Source of the DNA: Liolophura sinensis
Taxonomy: Eukaryota; Mollusca; Polyplacophora; Chitonida; Chitonidae
NCBI RefSeq assembly: GCF_032854445.1
Contig: NC_088303.1
Span: 11,289,501 to 11,353,500, forward strand
Direction of reading: 5' to 3'
Length of the DNA stretch: 64,000 nucleotides
Shown here piece after piece: positions 23,400 to 35,071 of this stretch. The notes under the pieces were generated by a model. That model was not told the origin of the DNA. It saw only the letters and a program-made list of their open reading frames with translations, and made no database searches. Every line of letters starts with the position of its first letter. Position 1 is the first letter of the stretch. The position numbers and the translations under genes are program-made.

Positions 23400-25240
23400 T
23401 CTCGGTCCTTCCACCAACACAGCGTAACATGTAGCAATGCACTTTGTAATAAAAACGCAATTTGTAATAATTATTTAAAAAAAAAACACTCTGAGAGTGG
23501 CTTTTTGTGTTATCAAATAAAATCGTCACAATATTTAAATAGTTAAACCATTTGTACTCTTTTAAATATCCAGTATTCCATTTATTTTATATATTTCAGT
23601 CGGAACATACGTACATATTTTAATAAATACTTGCGCGTAGCCTGCCATCAAATTGTCCAATTATTATCTTTTCTCATGCAAATTTAATCAAATGCTAATT
23701 TTTAGGTTTTAAAGCATTATGTATGAATATTCAAAATAAACAGCATAAACCCTCACAGTAAACGCTATGAACCCCTGCAGTAACATGGAGTACCGTCTCG
23801 GTAAATATCAGCAATGGTCTCTGTAAAAGTCAACAACCTTGGCAGTAGACACCATAACCCCTCGTTTTGAACATAATAGATCCACAAAATCATACATCCT
23901 CACACTAATCATGAAAAAATCTTGCAGAAGGCACCAAAACCGTCCATAGCAAACATCAGACACCCTCTCAGTAAACTTCAAAAATCGTTATCATAAATGA
24001 TCGCATTACATTCTTTGTAAAATTTTCACAAATTGTGATATGGCTACGTAATTTATAATAAAGCAATATGTAACAAATATGTTCTTAGAGGAAGTTATCG
24101 CTTTAATTCTCATTCGTGACATCTGCCAGTTTTGGTATAGCTATTTTGCCAGTGTTATCTTGACTGGAAAAAGTTATTACATAAAGTCACTGTGGAAGTT
24201 GGAACTAGTTATAATTATTACCATTTGCATCTTTATTTTAAATTGCGTTGCTACAAAGATGTAATTCGTAATAATTATTACAGGGGCCTCCGTGGCTCAG
24301 TTGGTTAGCGCGCTAGCGCAGCGTAATGACCCAGGAGTCTCTCACCAATGCGGTCGCTGTGAGTTCAAGTCCAGCTCATGCTGGCTTCCTCTCAACGCCG
24401 TACGTGGGAAGGTCTGCCGGCAACAGACCTCGTCGTGGGTTTCCCCCGGGCTGTGTCCGGTTTCCACCCACCATAATGCTGGCCGCCTTCGTATAAGTGA
24501 ACGGAGAACGGCGTAAAACACCAATCAAATAAATAATTATTACAAAAAGCCACTCACAGAATGACATCTTATAACTTATTCCTGACAAAAAGATACTGGA
24601 ATTTAAGCTTCACGTAAAAATGGCCATACACATGCATGTACCTAAAATAGCCGATGTTGTGAATGAGGATAACGACAACAACTTCCTTTAAGGACATATT
24701 TGTGACATACTGCGTTATGAAAAATTGCGTTCCAGACGTTAAACCTGTTTGTAATAAAAACGCAATTTGTAATCATTTCACAAAACGTATTTAGAATGTT
24801 TACCCTAAGGTAGATAGATTGATAAGACGCCACTTTACAGCAGTTACTTTGCGCCAGTCGGGCAACTACAGTAGAACATACATGTATTTCTTACATATTG
24901 CCTTATTACAAATTACGTTTCAGACGCTAACTCAATTTGTAATAATTATTACAATTTATCACTCTAATAATGGCTTTTTGTAATAAATTACTACATCTTG
25001 TATCTGAGCAGTTGCGCTGTAGGCCTGAAAGGTATTTTTAAGCATACCTCAAAATGAACAGGAATCGTTTACCTAACTTTAAATCAGCATGAATGGTAAT
25101 TAATTTATTTATAAAGCTTGCTATTTGAAAATGCCCAGTTTCACTATATCGTAACACGTGTAACAACGCAATTTGTGATAAAAGCGATTTGTAAGAATTA
25201 TTACAAATAGGTACTTTAAGAGTGGCTTTTTGGGGTTCTT
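23400..25240. repeat. Interspersed AT motif with palindrome GTAATAATTATTAC
   Basis: The phrase AACGCAATTTGTAATAATTA, or close variants, occurs near 23452, 24262, 24755, 24930 and 25162. It is often followed 20-40 bp later by AGAGTGGCTTTTTGT or AAAAAGCCACTC. GTAATAATTATTAC is a perfect 14-bp palindrome. Spacing is irregular. I do not recognise the family; it could be a degraded palindromic MITE or an amplified replication/matrix-type AT element. Confidence 0.7.
24270..24544 (+). mobile_element. SINE family A, full length, with 13-bp TSD inside the AT motif
   Basis: AATAATTATTACA is duplicated at 24270-24282 and 24532-24544, so the SINE hit the palindromic AT motif itself. A box TGGCTCAGTTGG (24293-24304) and B-box-like GAGTTCAAGTCC (24361-24372) are intact. 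The tail segment AAATATTCTTGAGTA is partly lost. Confidence 0.95.
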
Positions 25241-26017
25241 TACTTGAAACAACCCCAGTTTTCACTGATTTGTATTTCTATAGTGCTAACGAAATACATT
25301 ATCCCTCTATTTTTTATCTGATTGCTGTTAACGCCAAATACCGAAGATATTTTCCCTTGCAAACTAAGCTGAGATCGCGCTTATAGAGACGTTATCACTG
25401 AATGCCTAGGCTTGGATGCGGATCAAGGCACAGGTATCGGAAACTGTGAAGCTAGTACACGATAATGATATACGTTAATGGGTTGTCTAAGCATATCTGT
25501 GAGCGCAGTCAAGCACATATATGACAACAATATCCTTTTACGGTGATGAACAATTAGCCTGTATCAACAAACAATGAAAAGCCTATAAAGTGTACTGAAT
25601 AAAAATTGCAGTATTTGCGTATTGGGCATCGATCTGGACTTGTTTGCCATTAGCTGACGTTGAATCACAATCACGCTGATGAAAGTAAATTCATGCACAC
25701 AATCACAATCAAATACCAGAAATCGAATGGGTATTTATCGATGCTAAACATGAGAGTGCGAGGAGCGCGGAGGAGGAGGGTGTGGGTACAATTTGGATGC
25801 ATGAACATGTACTGTTGTACTTTACAGAATACGATGCTATACTACGATTAGGACGTTTTTGTGTATAGCCCGTGCATAGTGCATAGACGCAATGCGCAAT
25901 GTAATGTAGCAAAAACTTCCTGAAGCAAAAACAGCGCTTTTGTTTAATTTCTTATATTTATTGTTTTTATGGTATATGGAGCATTTCCAACAATGTACTT
26001 ACCGATATATGCTTATA
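25241..26017. other. Non-coding spacer
   Basis: Nothing recognised. Confidence 0.4.
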
Positions 26018-26230
26018 ATTTGATTGCATTTTCATTGGCAGTGTGATATACAAGTAGCATTAGACTATAACATGGCCCAAGACATCGGTTGATGAGTCCG
26101 TACTGAATAAGATATGGTCCAGAAAACTGGCTCGATTTTTAGTTATACACTCACCAACCGATGTCTGGGGCCATGTTATAGCTCAGTGTTACTTGTATAT
26201 CACACTGCCAATGGAAATAAAATCCAATTC
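26018..26230. repeat. Long hairpin A of the twin-hairpin locus
   Basis: The left arm (26018-26096, including CATTGGCAGTGTGATATACA and ACATCGGTTGATGAG) is answered by the right arm (26150-26230, CTCACCAACCGATGTCTGG to CACACTGCCAATGG) as an inverted copy of ~80 bp with few differences. The 53-bp loop (26097-26149) contains CCAGAAAACTGGCTCGATTT. If transcribed it would form a long, nearly perfect RNA stem. Confidence 0.9.
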
Positions 26231-26240
26231 TATGTAAAGG

Positions 26241-26452
26241 GTTGTAGTTGGCCTGTGGCCATACCAAAGTCGGCGTTTATACGCAATGATTTCAACTTAA
26301 CTCATCAAGATTTTCTCTCCGTAATGAATAAGATACAGGCCAGAAAACTGGCTCGATTTTTCCTTATACAGAGAAAATCTTCCTGGGTTAAGTTGAAATC
26401 ATTGCGTATATACGCCGTAAAGATTTTGGTATGGATATAGGCCAACTACAAC
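26241..26452. repeat. Long hairpin B of the twin-hairpin locus
   Basis: A second inverted repeat follows at once: 26241-26317 (GTTGTAGTTGGCC ... GCAATGATTTCAACTTAA ... ATTTTCTC) and 26371-26452. Its arms are unrelated to those of hairpin A, yet its loop (26318-26370) matches the first loop at about 47 of 54 positions, including CCAGAAAACTGGCTCGATTT. Confidence 0.9.
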
Positions 26453-29400
26453 ATCTGCTGGAAACGTCTTAGGGTGAAGTAGCTGTGTAGATCAGTTCTG
26501 TCTTTTCAGTGTTTTCCTACACTACACTACAGTGGCTTCAAATATAATTCTTTAATTAAATAGTATTGTTCTTGTCAGATATATCAGGTGTTGATGATTA
26601 CAAAAGTAATGCCTTTACATGAAGAAGTTTAAAACTGGTATGTATAACGGTTGATGTTGTTTGGTCTCATTGTCATTACAGTCTATGGTGACGGATGGCT
26701 TACGCAAACGTAGCGTACCATCAACTGGAAATGTCACATCTATACTTGTGACTTTTTATGGCAACCTGTGAGAGAAAAGTAACGGATAGTCGTCGTAAAT
26801 CTTAAAATGACCGTACGATAAGTCGTGTAAGATACTGGTGAATTTTGATGAACATTAAGATATCGCTAGCCATCGCTAGGTGTTTGTTGTACGTGTACAA
26901 AAACCAGTTCCGGGTCATCGATGGTTGTCTTATATGACGCAACTCTGACTTGAACCTTAACCGTTATAGGGACTTGGCGTGGGGCTTCAAGCATTGTATA
27001 TCAACATCCCACTCGATCTTCGAGAAAAGAGTCGAAGAGTCACTAGGCAATTACCTTGACAACCACTGATTTGGACAAATGTAAGTGCCGCACATCGTCT
27101 CACCGATATATCTATCTGGCAAACCGTGTGTAACTTCATGCCTTGGTGTATAAGGCACACATGCCGCTTAGCAGTTCCCTTTCTTAAGTGACAAAAATTT
27201 AAGGTAAATTTGATCTGCTGTAAAATATTCCTGAACTTACCGCAAATGTATACCGTCCCCTTTCTCAGCAGTATATGTAATCTGTGAGTATAATGGCAGA
27301 TTATATTATTGTTACAGCTGTTTCGGCGAGATGAGGTAAATGTGGTTAGCTTTTCTTGAGACAAACCCGACTGCACATGTCCTGATTTGTTCATGTAGTT
27401 AAGATGCCCTCATAATATGTTGACGCGCATACACGTGTGACGCGGTATTATATAAACTTTGCAATATCATTCGGTCCATTTAAGCCAGATCGCCACAGGA
27501 GATTCCCTTCGCGTTTTTGTTTTAACCGTATGCCAATTAAAATAAGGCTGCAAAGACACAAATCCTCATTGTACCAATAAACACGTATGGAGAAATTCAA
27601 CAGTTTCCGCATTGTTGCATATATATTTCCGCTTTTGTAGCGTTAGTAAGTTCGATATAAGGAACAGAACAAAAAAAACAATAGAATAGAAACCTTCAGG
27701 CCTGTATTTAAACATGCATTTCGCTGTTACATGTGGAACGCTTGAGCAGGATATGGACGTTATGTCAAGCAAGTCATTCTGACAGATGAACAAGCTATGT
27801 CTACAGACTTCATGTTGTATAACAATATCCTATCTACGTGGTCACGTTCACGCTTCTACACACATATATACATTCATGTATTGGCGCGCCGTATATATTT
27901 GCGTACAAATAAGTCTTGAGGTAAATTACTTTGAATCTATATATAATTCATTGGTGTTAAGAGCCGAATTTTTCATTCTTACATCACTGCGGTGTAGGAA
28001 TTATGGATCACTGAGGAAACCAGGCAAAACTCTTGGCGAATCCACTGCCCGTGTAGAATGGTATTAATTAACCTCATGACGTGTATAGGAGCATCCGAAT
28101 CAGCTGAATATAAATCAACAAATAAATAAATACAAAATAAACCAAATTTGAATTATAAAACGGGAATCGTATCCAAATGAGCGCACTCGAGATTAGAGCA
28201 TAATTACATTTAGCCTATATGCTCCTCAGAAATATTATCATGCTGACTTGATGCATTAAAAAAAATAGGGATATATATACGCAAACTCCACAATTTTAAA
28301 CATTTGCCTTTCTAAAGATGTATATCAAATATAAGCAAGGCGCCAATGTACAGTCAAGATATATGTATGTCTAAAATTGAGCTCAATGATTTAAAATGGG
28401 AGTTATGTAGGCAAATTGTGTCACTTTACTTCAATTCAAGGGAATATTGCATAAAATGTCCACGTACGGAGACTCCACTTAGTAAGGAAATTTTACACTT
28501 ACCTGCTTGACCATGTGAAGACAAGTCAAATCGCTCTTGCACAGTCACGGGATCCAAAAGAAAGTGAAGTGCCGGCCGCTATATCACTTGTACTGTTCTT
28601 CTACGGGATCCGTCGCCCATAGTGACAAACTTCTGTGACGGTAGAAACTTCCACCCTTAAAGAGATCGTGAGCAACTTGTAATTTTAGCTACTCAATACG
28701 AGCACAACAAACAATGTAGGATTGAGATCGGCTTTAGACTTTAATGGCTACTCACATTCTGTTATGCGCTGTGAATCTGAAACAACGTAAATAGTGAGCT
28801 ATAAGCATACATACATGCAGGCCATGTCACCATTGCTTTACAAGTGCATGGTCTTTCAGACGTGGCTATAATCATGATACGCTTAGCGCTATTCATTCAA
28901 TAGTGCAGTGACAGTTTATTATAGATTTTGCTCCATTCGGCGATAAACTGAAGACTGTGTGTGATGTATAACGCATTGTAGCACACACTCCATGCACAAG
29001 TCCCAACACATGTACAGAGAGACAGTCCATTACTGCATGTTTCACTCGATATAACCGTATCAATGAATGTGATACGTCGTACAAACATAATTCCCATCTG
29101 AATACAATCGAGAGGAAAAGAATAGCTTCTCATGGCTAACCTGGCTTTTTAAGAAAAAGACCATTGGTCGTGTGAGTCCGGTTTCAACATACATTTAAGT
29201 TATCCTCGGCGAGAATGTGCCCCCAAATGCGTCCCGTGTGACAGTAATTGTATTTGCATTATTTCGATTATTTGATAGCATTGTTGGAGATGTTGTAGAT
29301 AAATATATCTACAGAAGATATTTTAAACATATAAAATGATAAGTAATGTATACAAACTATATTTTCATGTAATTTCCCAAGTTTAACTGACTTGTTTTAA

Positions 29401-30384
29401 GAGAGCTGGTTTAGACGACAACAATTTCCTGGTTTAACTAGTTCTGGCCACCATAGAATAGACCATGTAGAAATGTTGGGTTAATTGAATCTTAGCAATT
29501 CATTCAATTATATATGTTCTGTTTCTCTTAGCATTTTTTTCCCATTGACGTTTACTCTTTTTTTTTTTTTAGCAATGTATGCTTAATAGCAGAACACCAG
29601 AATAGTATATGTTTATTCTAAGAACACAATCTGTATGGTCTATACAGTTTACACCGAGCACAAACAATTAACAATTAGGAGTGCCGGTGCCTTGCAAATG
29701 CAGACATTTACCAGACGGCTCCACATGTAGTTTACATTCATGGCCATGCTTTCCAAAGTGACTAAGCCCCTATCATTGTCAGCACTACTAAGATTTACCT
29801 AAACGTTTCTAATCCTGATTAGGATATTGATTCGCATATTAGTATAGTCGTGATTTTAAGTAGTTTAACTTTCATATACATGTATATACAGGGCTTATTT
29901 TCGCCAGCGCTCCAAGACCAGTGAGATCGAGGGAATCAATAATGCTAGTCTGAACCAACGCCAAGTGTAGCATTTATTGCTAAGCAACAATTTGGAATAA
30001 TATTTGGGAATAAATAAAACCCTGTATTGGAAACCACTTTTCTTACGGAGATGTTATTCTTAGGATTATTTCGAACAAACGTGTCTGTATCATCTTCGGT
30101 AACACTTAAAGGAGAAGAAAATTTAAATATAAAAAGATACCATTGAAAAGAGTATGCATTTCCTCGCAGGTTCATGCCATAAAAAATGCCATAAAAAATT
30201 CTATTTACCTCAAGTTGATAAATTATAAATAAAGTCAGCGCCAAAATCCGCTGTCGGAGACTCCATTTTAACCCAAGGACTAGTCCAGAAGTCTTCTGTG
30301 TTAGGAGGAGAACTGTCGTCGAAGTGCAGTGCGTACATATCCGGTAGAACTCTTCTCCTCAGAAGGTAGCGAACAGTGCACTTG
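26453..30384. other. Long non-coding stretch
   Basis: I see no supported gene. Isolated stop-free stretches up to 135 codons lack protein character. On the minus strand, GTCAAGCAG followed by GTAAGTG (junction near 28504) is a good splice donor and could end a non-coding first exon of some minus-strand transcript. This is speculative. Confidence 0.35.
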
Positions 30385-30620
30385 ACGATCGGGAAACCGG
30401 AATGTTGGACATATGGCTGGTTGGTATGGTGTCAGCTAGCTAATGTGACTGAATGTGGTGTCATTTCTGCTGTCTTCAGCATGATACTGCAGTAGAGGCA
30501 GCATGGACTCGCTTTGCCAAAAGAAGACACAAAATATGCACAATATAAACGCACCTCGTCGTGATATGAGTGAAAAATTCTTCACTACGACGTTATACCC
30601 CGAGCATACATACATTTCAG
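30385..30620 (+). mobile_element. SINE-like family C, diverged
   Basis: It shares GTCTTCAGCAT, GAAGACACA and CGTCGTGATATGA with the element at 61215. It ends in TTCACTACGACGTTATACCC and CGAGCATACATACAT, a mutated version of the common tail. No clear tRNA-like head survives. Confidence 0.65.
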
Positions 30621-31030
30621 TGTTTATGCATGTAGGCCTTTGAATCTAACACTTCAGCCCAGAATTATAGTGGTTGTTCTTTAAATTAATTCCAGTTAAT
30701 TTATACACCTAGACAGGCGCCGAATGCCAGTTAGGTGTGATTTAAGGATTATAGAAGTTAAATAATCAGATAACGGTTAGAATTAAGTTTATATAGTCCT
30801 AGCCCTTGGGCCTGTATATGCTCTTCGGCTATACAAAGTCGTTTAGCTAATCACCGGCTGACAAGAGGTTCACAAAATGCCCTTAAATCTATTAGCCTAA
30901 TGCAATGAATACAATCCTGTGATTATCTAAAACTAAATTGGACAATATATATGCTCATTAAATAGTGGTACATATAAGGCTAAAGTGCTTGTAGTTTACA
31001 AAAATTCTCTTACATCCAAGTTTCTTAATA

Positions 31031-31225
31031 TGCCCCGATGGCTCAGTTGGTAGAGCATCTTCTTCGAAGGCAGTAGATCCAGGGTCGATCCTGGGTCGGA
31101 TCACACCGAAAGAAGTTGTAGCTTCCTCGCTTGGCGTTTCGCATTAAGGGCACAATGCAACCACTAGTTGGCACGTATCAGTATAATTGTGCGGGTGTGT
31201 CGACTTACTTTCCTTCGGTAAGTCC
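31031..31225 (+). mobile_element. SINE family B, 5' part with tRNA-like head
   Basis: GCCCCGATGGCTCAGTTGGT followed ~35 bp later by GGGTCGATCC supplies good A and B boxes. The body has GAAGTTGTAGCTTCC, CTTGGCGTTTCGCATTAAGG and CTTTCCTTCGGTAAGTC. Similarity to the 32683 copy then stops abruptly, where sequence rich in CCCATA words takes over. The cloverleaf is imperfect, so it is not a functional tRNA gene. Confidence 0.8.
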
Positions 31226-31229
31226 CCGG

Positions 31230-31500
31230 ATAGCACACTTAGAAGGGTCCAATATGGGCGTGATCTGAACATCTGGCCATGTGTTTGCCCAGGTATATCC
31301 CATGTGGAGCCCACAAGGGTAGAATATGGGAAAATTTCTGTTTCTTTCTCATTAAAATCCCATATAGGTCCCTCATGGGTAGCATGTGGGTAAAAAGATA
31401 ACATTTTCTCACGTTCAGCCCATAAAGGACCCACGTGGATAAACCCATTTAATTACCACGACATTTTGTGTATATGGGGCCCATACTGGACCAGCATACT
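31230..31500. repeat. CCCATA/TATGGG-rich imperfect repeat block
   Basis: Short words such as TATCCCATGTGGAGCCCACA, CCCATATAGGTCCCTCATGG and GGGGCCCATACTGGACC recur with loose spacing on both strands. A similar block sits at 34895-35071, also touching SINE B sequence. Family unknown. Confidence 0.7.
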
Positions 31501-32444
31501 TAAAACTATATGAAAGCATATTTAAATTCTAAATAACAATTTGTGCATAACATTAAGTACAAAGGGGAGGAAAAAATGATTTTGAATTTAAGTAATAAGT
31601 ATATAGACCTATATCCTACACAAGCTATAAAATTAAGTGATAAAAAAATAAACGTACCTATTAAGAGCTAAAGAGAATTCATCATATGATGCATTTCATA
31701 AAATCATTATGCATACATAGTAATTGTTTATTAAGGTTTTTGTGTGATTTATTAGAAACAAAAAGAAAGCAAAAAGTACTATTTAAATTAAATGAAAGAT
31801 TCATACGCCATATCTATCTTTATGGTAGATCAATGAAATCAGATAAATGGCTGAGTTTTATTACGTGGGTCACTCGTATAGTCTGTTTTCTGTGGGAGAT
31901 ATTTTCTCAGTTGTGGTCAAGTATGGAACGTCAGACCAGAAAAGTGGACTGAGTTGTGTGCTGTTAGCCGGTCGGGGTGTGACTGCCATTGTAGATGAGT
32001 AACACGGTGTAAATGGACACAAATAAAATTCATCAACCAAATCAGAAGATACTTTCATTAAGACCTACAGATATATCCGGCAGTTTTAATTAGATACAGA
32101 TATACTTTATACAAAATACTTTGGAATCTTAATTTTAATAATATTTTGACCTGGAAACAAATTCTGAGGTGCCCTGTTAAGAGATCGATACATGTCCCCC
32201 AACCATTCCGTCCCCCAACCTCGACTTCTTCCAATAACATACCCTAACATAGGAGTTAATGGGTTTGACATGCTAAGGTGCCTGAACAAGTGCAATTTCC
32301 ACAAAATAACATTGTGATCATGCATACTTGGTCACTGCGTTGGGGCCTTTGGGTCGGGATTTTGACTAGTGTAAGAGAGGTCTCCATAGCTGAGCTATAG
32401 AGAGATAAGGTTTCTTCTTGGACTTTGGAAACATTTTTATTGCT
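31501..32444. other. AT-rich spacer
   Basis: No feature supported. Confidence 0.4.
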
Positions 32445-32583
32445 ATAGCGTCTGTCAGCAATCTGCGGATTGTCGTGGATTTCCCCCGGGCTGTGCCCGG
32501 TTTCCTCCCACCATGATGCTGGCCGCCGTCGTATAAGTGAAATATTCTTGAGCACAGCGTAAAACACCAATCAAATAAATATG
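32445..32583 (+). mobile_element. SINE family A, 5'-truncated
   Basis: It begins in the body (GTCAGCAATCTGCGGATTGT) and runs to ACACCAATCAAATAAAT. The head is absent. Confidence 0.85.
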
Positions 32584-32682
32584 GGTTGAATTGATATACT
32601 GTGTAGCACAATACTCAACAATCCGTCCGGTCTGTTGGTGTTGATTAACATGTTGATTATTTTTAATAAATTGTTGGACACC

Positions 32683-33031
32683 GTCCCCGGTAATATAATC
32701 GGTAGAGCGCCCGCTTGGGGAACGGTAAATCCAGGGTAAATTCTGGGTCAGGTCTTTAAAAGATGAAGTTGTAGCATCCTTGCTTGGCGTTCAGCATTAA
32801 GGGGATAGTGCAGCGACTGGTTGACCCGTATAAGTATAGTGGCTTGGGCGGAGTGGCTTACTTGCCTTCGGTAAGTCGTCTCAGTGAAGCAGCACTATAT
32901 AAAAGAGCGGTGGAAATCCGTCCTGCAGCAAGAAGGTACATTACACGTACATGCACTCTAAGGACTCCTTCGTTGTCATATGACTGAAAATTTTTTAAGT
33001 ACGGCGTTAAACCCTAAGCACTCACTCACTG
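32683..33031 (+). mobile_element. SINE family B, near full length
   Basis: The degraded tRNA-like head (CGGTAGAGCGCCCGCTTGG) is followed by GCTTGGCGTTCAGCATTAAG, GCCTTCGGTAAGTCGTCTCA, GTGAAGCAGCAC and CTAAGGACTCCTTCGTTG. The tail is TTTAAGTACGGCGTTAAACC, CTAAGCACTCACTCACT. About 350 bp. This copy shows the order of modules that are separated elsewhere. Confidence 0.85.
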
Positions 33032-33574
33032 TAATGTTGGAGTGTTCTTTACATGACAGATTGTGTCAAGCTAGCGGTGCTTAGAATAAAGCCTTGAACT
33101 GAGTTATCTGAAACATTAAGAGAATGCTAATGTTGATGACCATTCAAAAACTTGTACGGGGACAAAGAGAGCTGGCGGAGGCTCTTGACAGGTTGATATT
33201 TCCAACGAAATATTGAGTAAGTGAAATATGGTAGGCTTATCTATATGTACTTGTGATGTGTGGAGAAACTACTTGTAGACCTTTACCAATAAGTTATTTT
33301 GAGGAAGAACCACAAGAAAGAATAAGTTTCATCGTACTAATGTTATACACAGTTTTTAGTGAACATTTCGTCACTTCGAAAGAATGTACCAAAACAAACT
33401 GGTGCAAGTATGGAGTCATGGATGTAATACTTTTCTTTGCTGGGCATACTCCATCTATGACAGATCTTTTGTATACATATCACATGAATTTAAAAAAGAT
33501 ATATTTTTTATAATTGCGGTTGATTATACACAGAAATTGTCATAACACTGTAAGATCGGCGACGATGTATCAGC
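33032..33574. other. Non-coding spacer
   Basis: Nothing recognised. Confidence 0.4.
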
Positions 33575-34022
33575 TAGATTTGTCAGAAGTATGCCTGTCG
33601 TATTAGCCGAGCGCGAAGTATGACCGTCGTATCAGCTGAGCCCGAAGTATGCTTGTTGTATCAGCTGGGCACGAAATATGCCTCTCGTATCAGCTGAGCA
33701 CGAAGTATGCCTTTCGTATCAGAAATGCACGAAGTATGCCTGTCGTATCAGCGGAGCACGAAGTATGCCTGTCGTATCAGCTGGGAACGAAATATGCCTG
33801 TCGTATCAGAAATGCACGAAATATGCCTCTCGTATCAGCTGAGCCCGAAGTATGCCTGTGGTATCAGCGGAGCACGAAGTATGCCTGTCGTATCAGCTGG
33901 GCACGAAATATGCCTCTCGTATCAGCTGAGCCCGAAGTATGCCTGTGGTATCAGCGGAGCACGAAGTATGCCTGTCGTATCAGCTGAGTACGAAGTATGC
34001 CTGTCCTATCACACGAGCACGG
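33575..34022. repeat. 29-bp minisatellite
   Basis: About 15 units of GTATCAGCTGAGCACG + AAGTATGCCTGTC with variants (AGAAATGCACG, AGCTGGGCACG). A larger block containing CCTGTGGTATCAGCGGAG repeats at ~87-bp distance. Because the unit lacks stops, two plus-strand frames stay open for 112 and 127 codons. I treat these as artefacts of the repeat. Confidence 0.92.
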
Positions 34023-34745
34023 AGAATTCATTTCAGAGGATACATGTACGACCTGTATGGCAAAACATAAGGTGCCTCTGTGTTACGTGAGTAACCTGTC
34101 AGAGGTGTATCTCAGAAATGTAAATTTCAGTATCAGGTTTAGTACGTTTGTATAAGTGTTTAATAAAATGAAGTCCAGATTTATCAAATACACCTTTTAT
34201 TTTTTTTTCAGAGGCTGTGCGGTGGAATGTAGACTTGTGTTAAATTCCCTACCAATGACTTACATAGGGAGAACAGAAGACCTCATTATATAGCTACCTT
34301 AGCCAGACCAGAGTGACTTACAGCCTATCTGCGACCGATCCCTTAATGTGTGTGACAGGAAATTAAGCTTCTGTGGTTTCATACCCTAATTGAATTGACT
34401 TGAAACCTTTATTTAAAGAGGGAAACGCTTTCAAATTGAGCATCCTTATGGAGTGACACTATCACAGTACATGTATATCGAGGTAATTTCTGTATGGTAA
34501 ACAGAAATTTCAAAAATCCATGTACACATACATCCCTAATACATATATGTATGTGGTAAATAATTTGATTAGCTTAATAAACAAATAAGCTTACACTCAT
34601 AACAAGATTGTTTGTGATTGTATCTACGCTTAAAAAATCCCCTAACCTTTACTCGGGTTTACAACATGCTGAGCTTTAATGTCAACAGCTTACCAAATGA
34701 AATTCATCATAGCCGGATTTTGAATATCATGAAAAATATTGAAAA
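34023..34745. other. Non-coding spacer
   Basis: Nothing recognised. Confidence 0.4.
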
Positions 34746-34882
34746 AGTAAATATTTATTTTATTTATTTATTTATTTCACTGGTGTTTTACGCCTTACTT
34801 AAAAGCGTCTCAATTATACAATGACGGTCAGCAATATGGTGGGAGGAATCCAGACAGGGACCTGGTGAAGAGTAAATATTTA
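34746..34882 (-). mobile_element. SINE family A, 5'-truncated, with 12-bp TSD
   Basis: AGTAAATATTTA lies at 34746-34757 and 34871-34882. Between them is (TTTA)n, CACTGGTGTTTTACGCCTTA and CAGCAATATGGTGGGAGGAA. Only the last ~110 bp of the SINE were inserted. Confidence 0.88.
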
Positions 34883-34894
34883 GATTTCATTTGT

Positions 34895-35071
34895 GGTCAT
34901 CTGAGCTCTGTATCGGGATGCCCATGGGCCTCAGATACCTCCCTCATAAGACCCATAAGGTATTCTCATATACTGCCCAGGTGGGGCACAGGTGCAAATA
35001 TTCATGGGCCCCATTGGGCCATATCGGTTGTCATACGGGAACTTTAAGGGCCCATGTCGGAATGCTGTCTG
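34895..35071. repeat. CCCATA-rich block, second copy
   Basis: It contains GGATGCCCATGGGCCTCAGA, ATGGGCCCCATTGGGCCATA and AAGGGCCCATGTCGGAATG. It is similar in style to 31230-31500 and directly joined to the 3' part of a SINE B. Confidence 0.65.

Noticed and set aside
26086-26120. Hammerhead-ribozyme-like TGATGAGTCCGT
   Set aside because: Twelve bases match the classic core, but stem II cannot form (no GGAC partner) and there is no GAAA at the right place. Hairpin B lacks the motif.
26987-27394. 135-codon minus-strand gene
   Set aside because: No recognisable motif, not flanked by splice signals, and the residue composition is unlike a folded protein.
31031-31104. tRNA gene
   Set aside because: A and B boxes are present but the acceptor and anticodon stems do not pair properly, and the sequence continues into a SINE body also seen at 32683.
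33575-34022. Secreted repetitive peptide gene
   Set aside because: Open frames arise because the 29-bp unit lacks stops. There is no signal peptide, no splice context and no codon bias.
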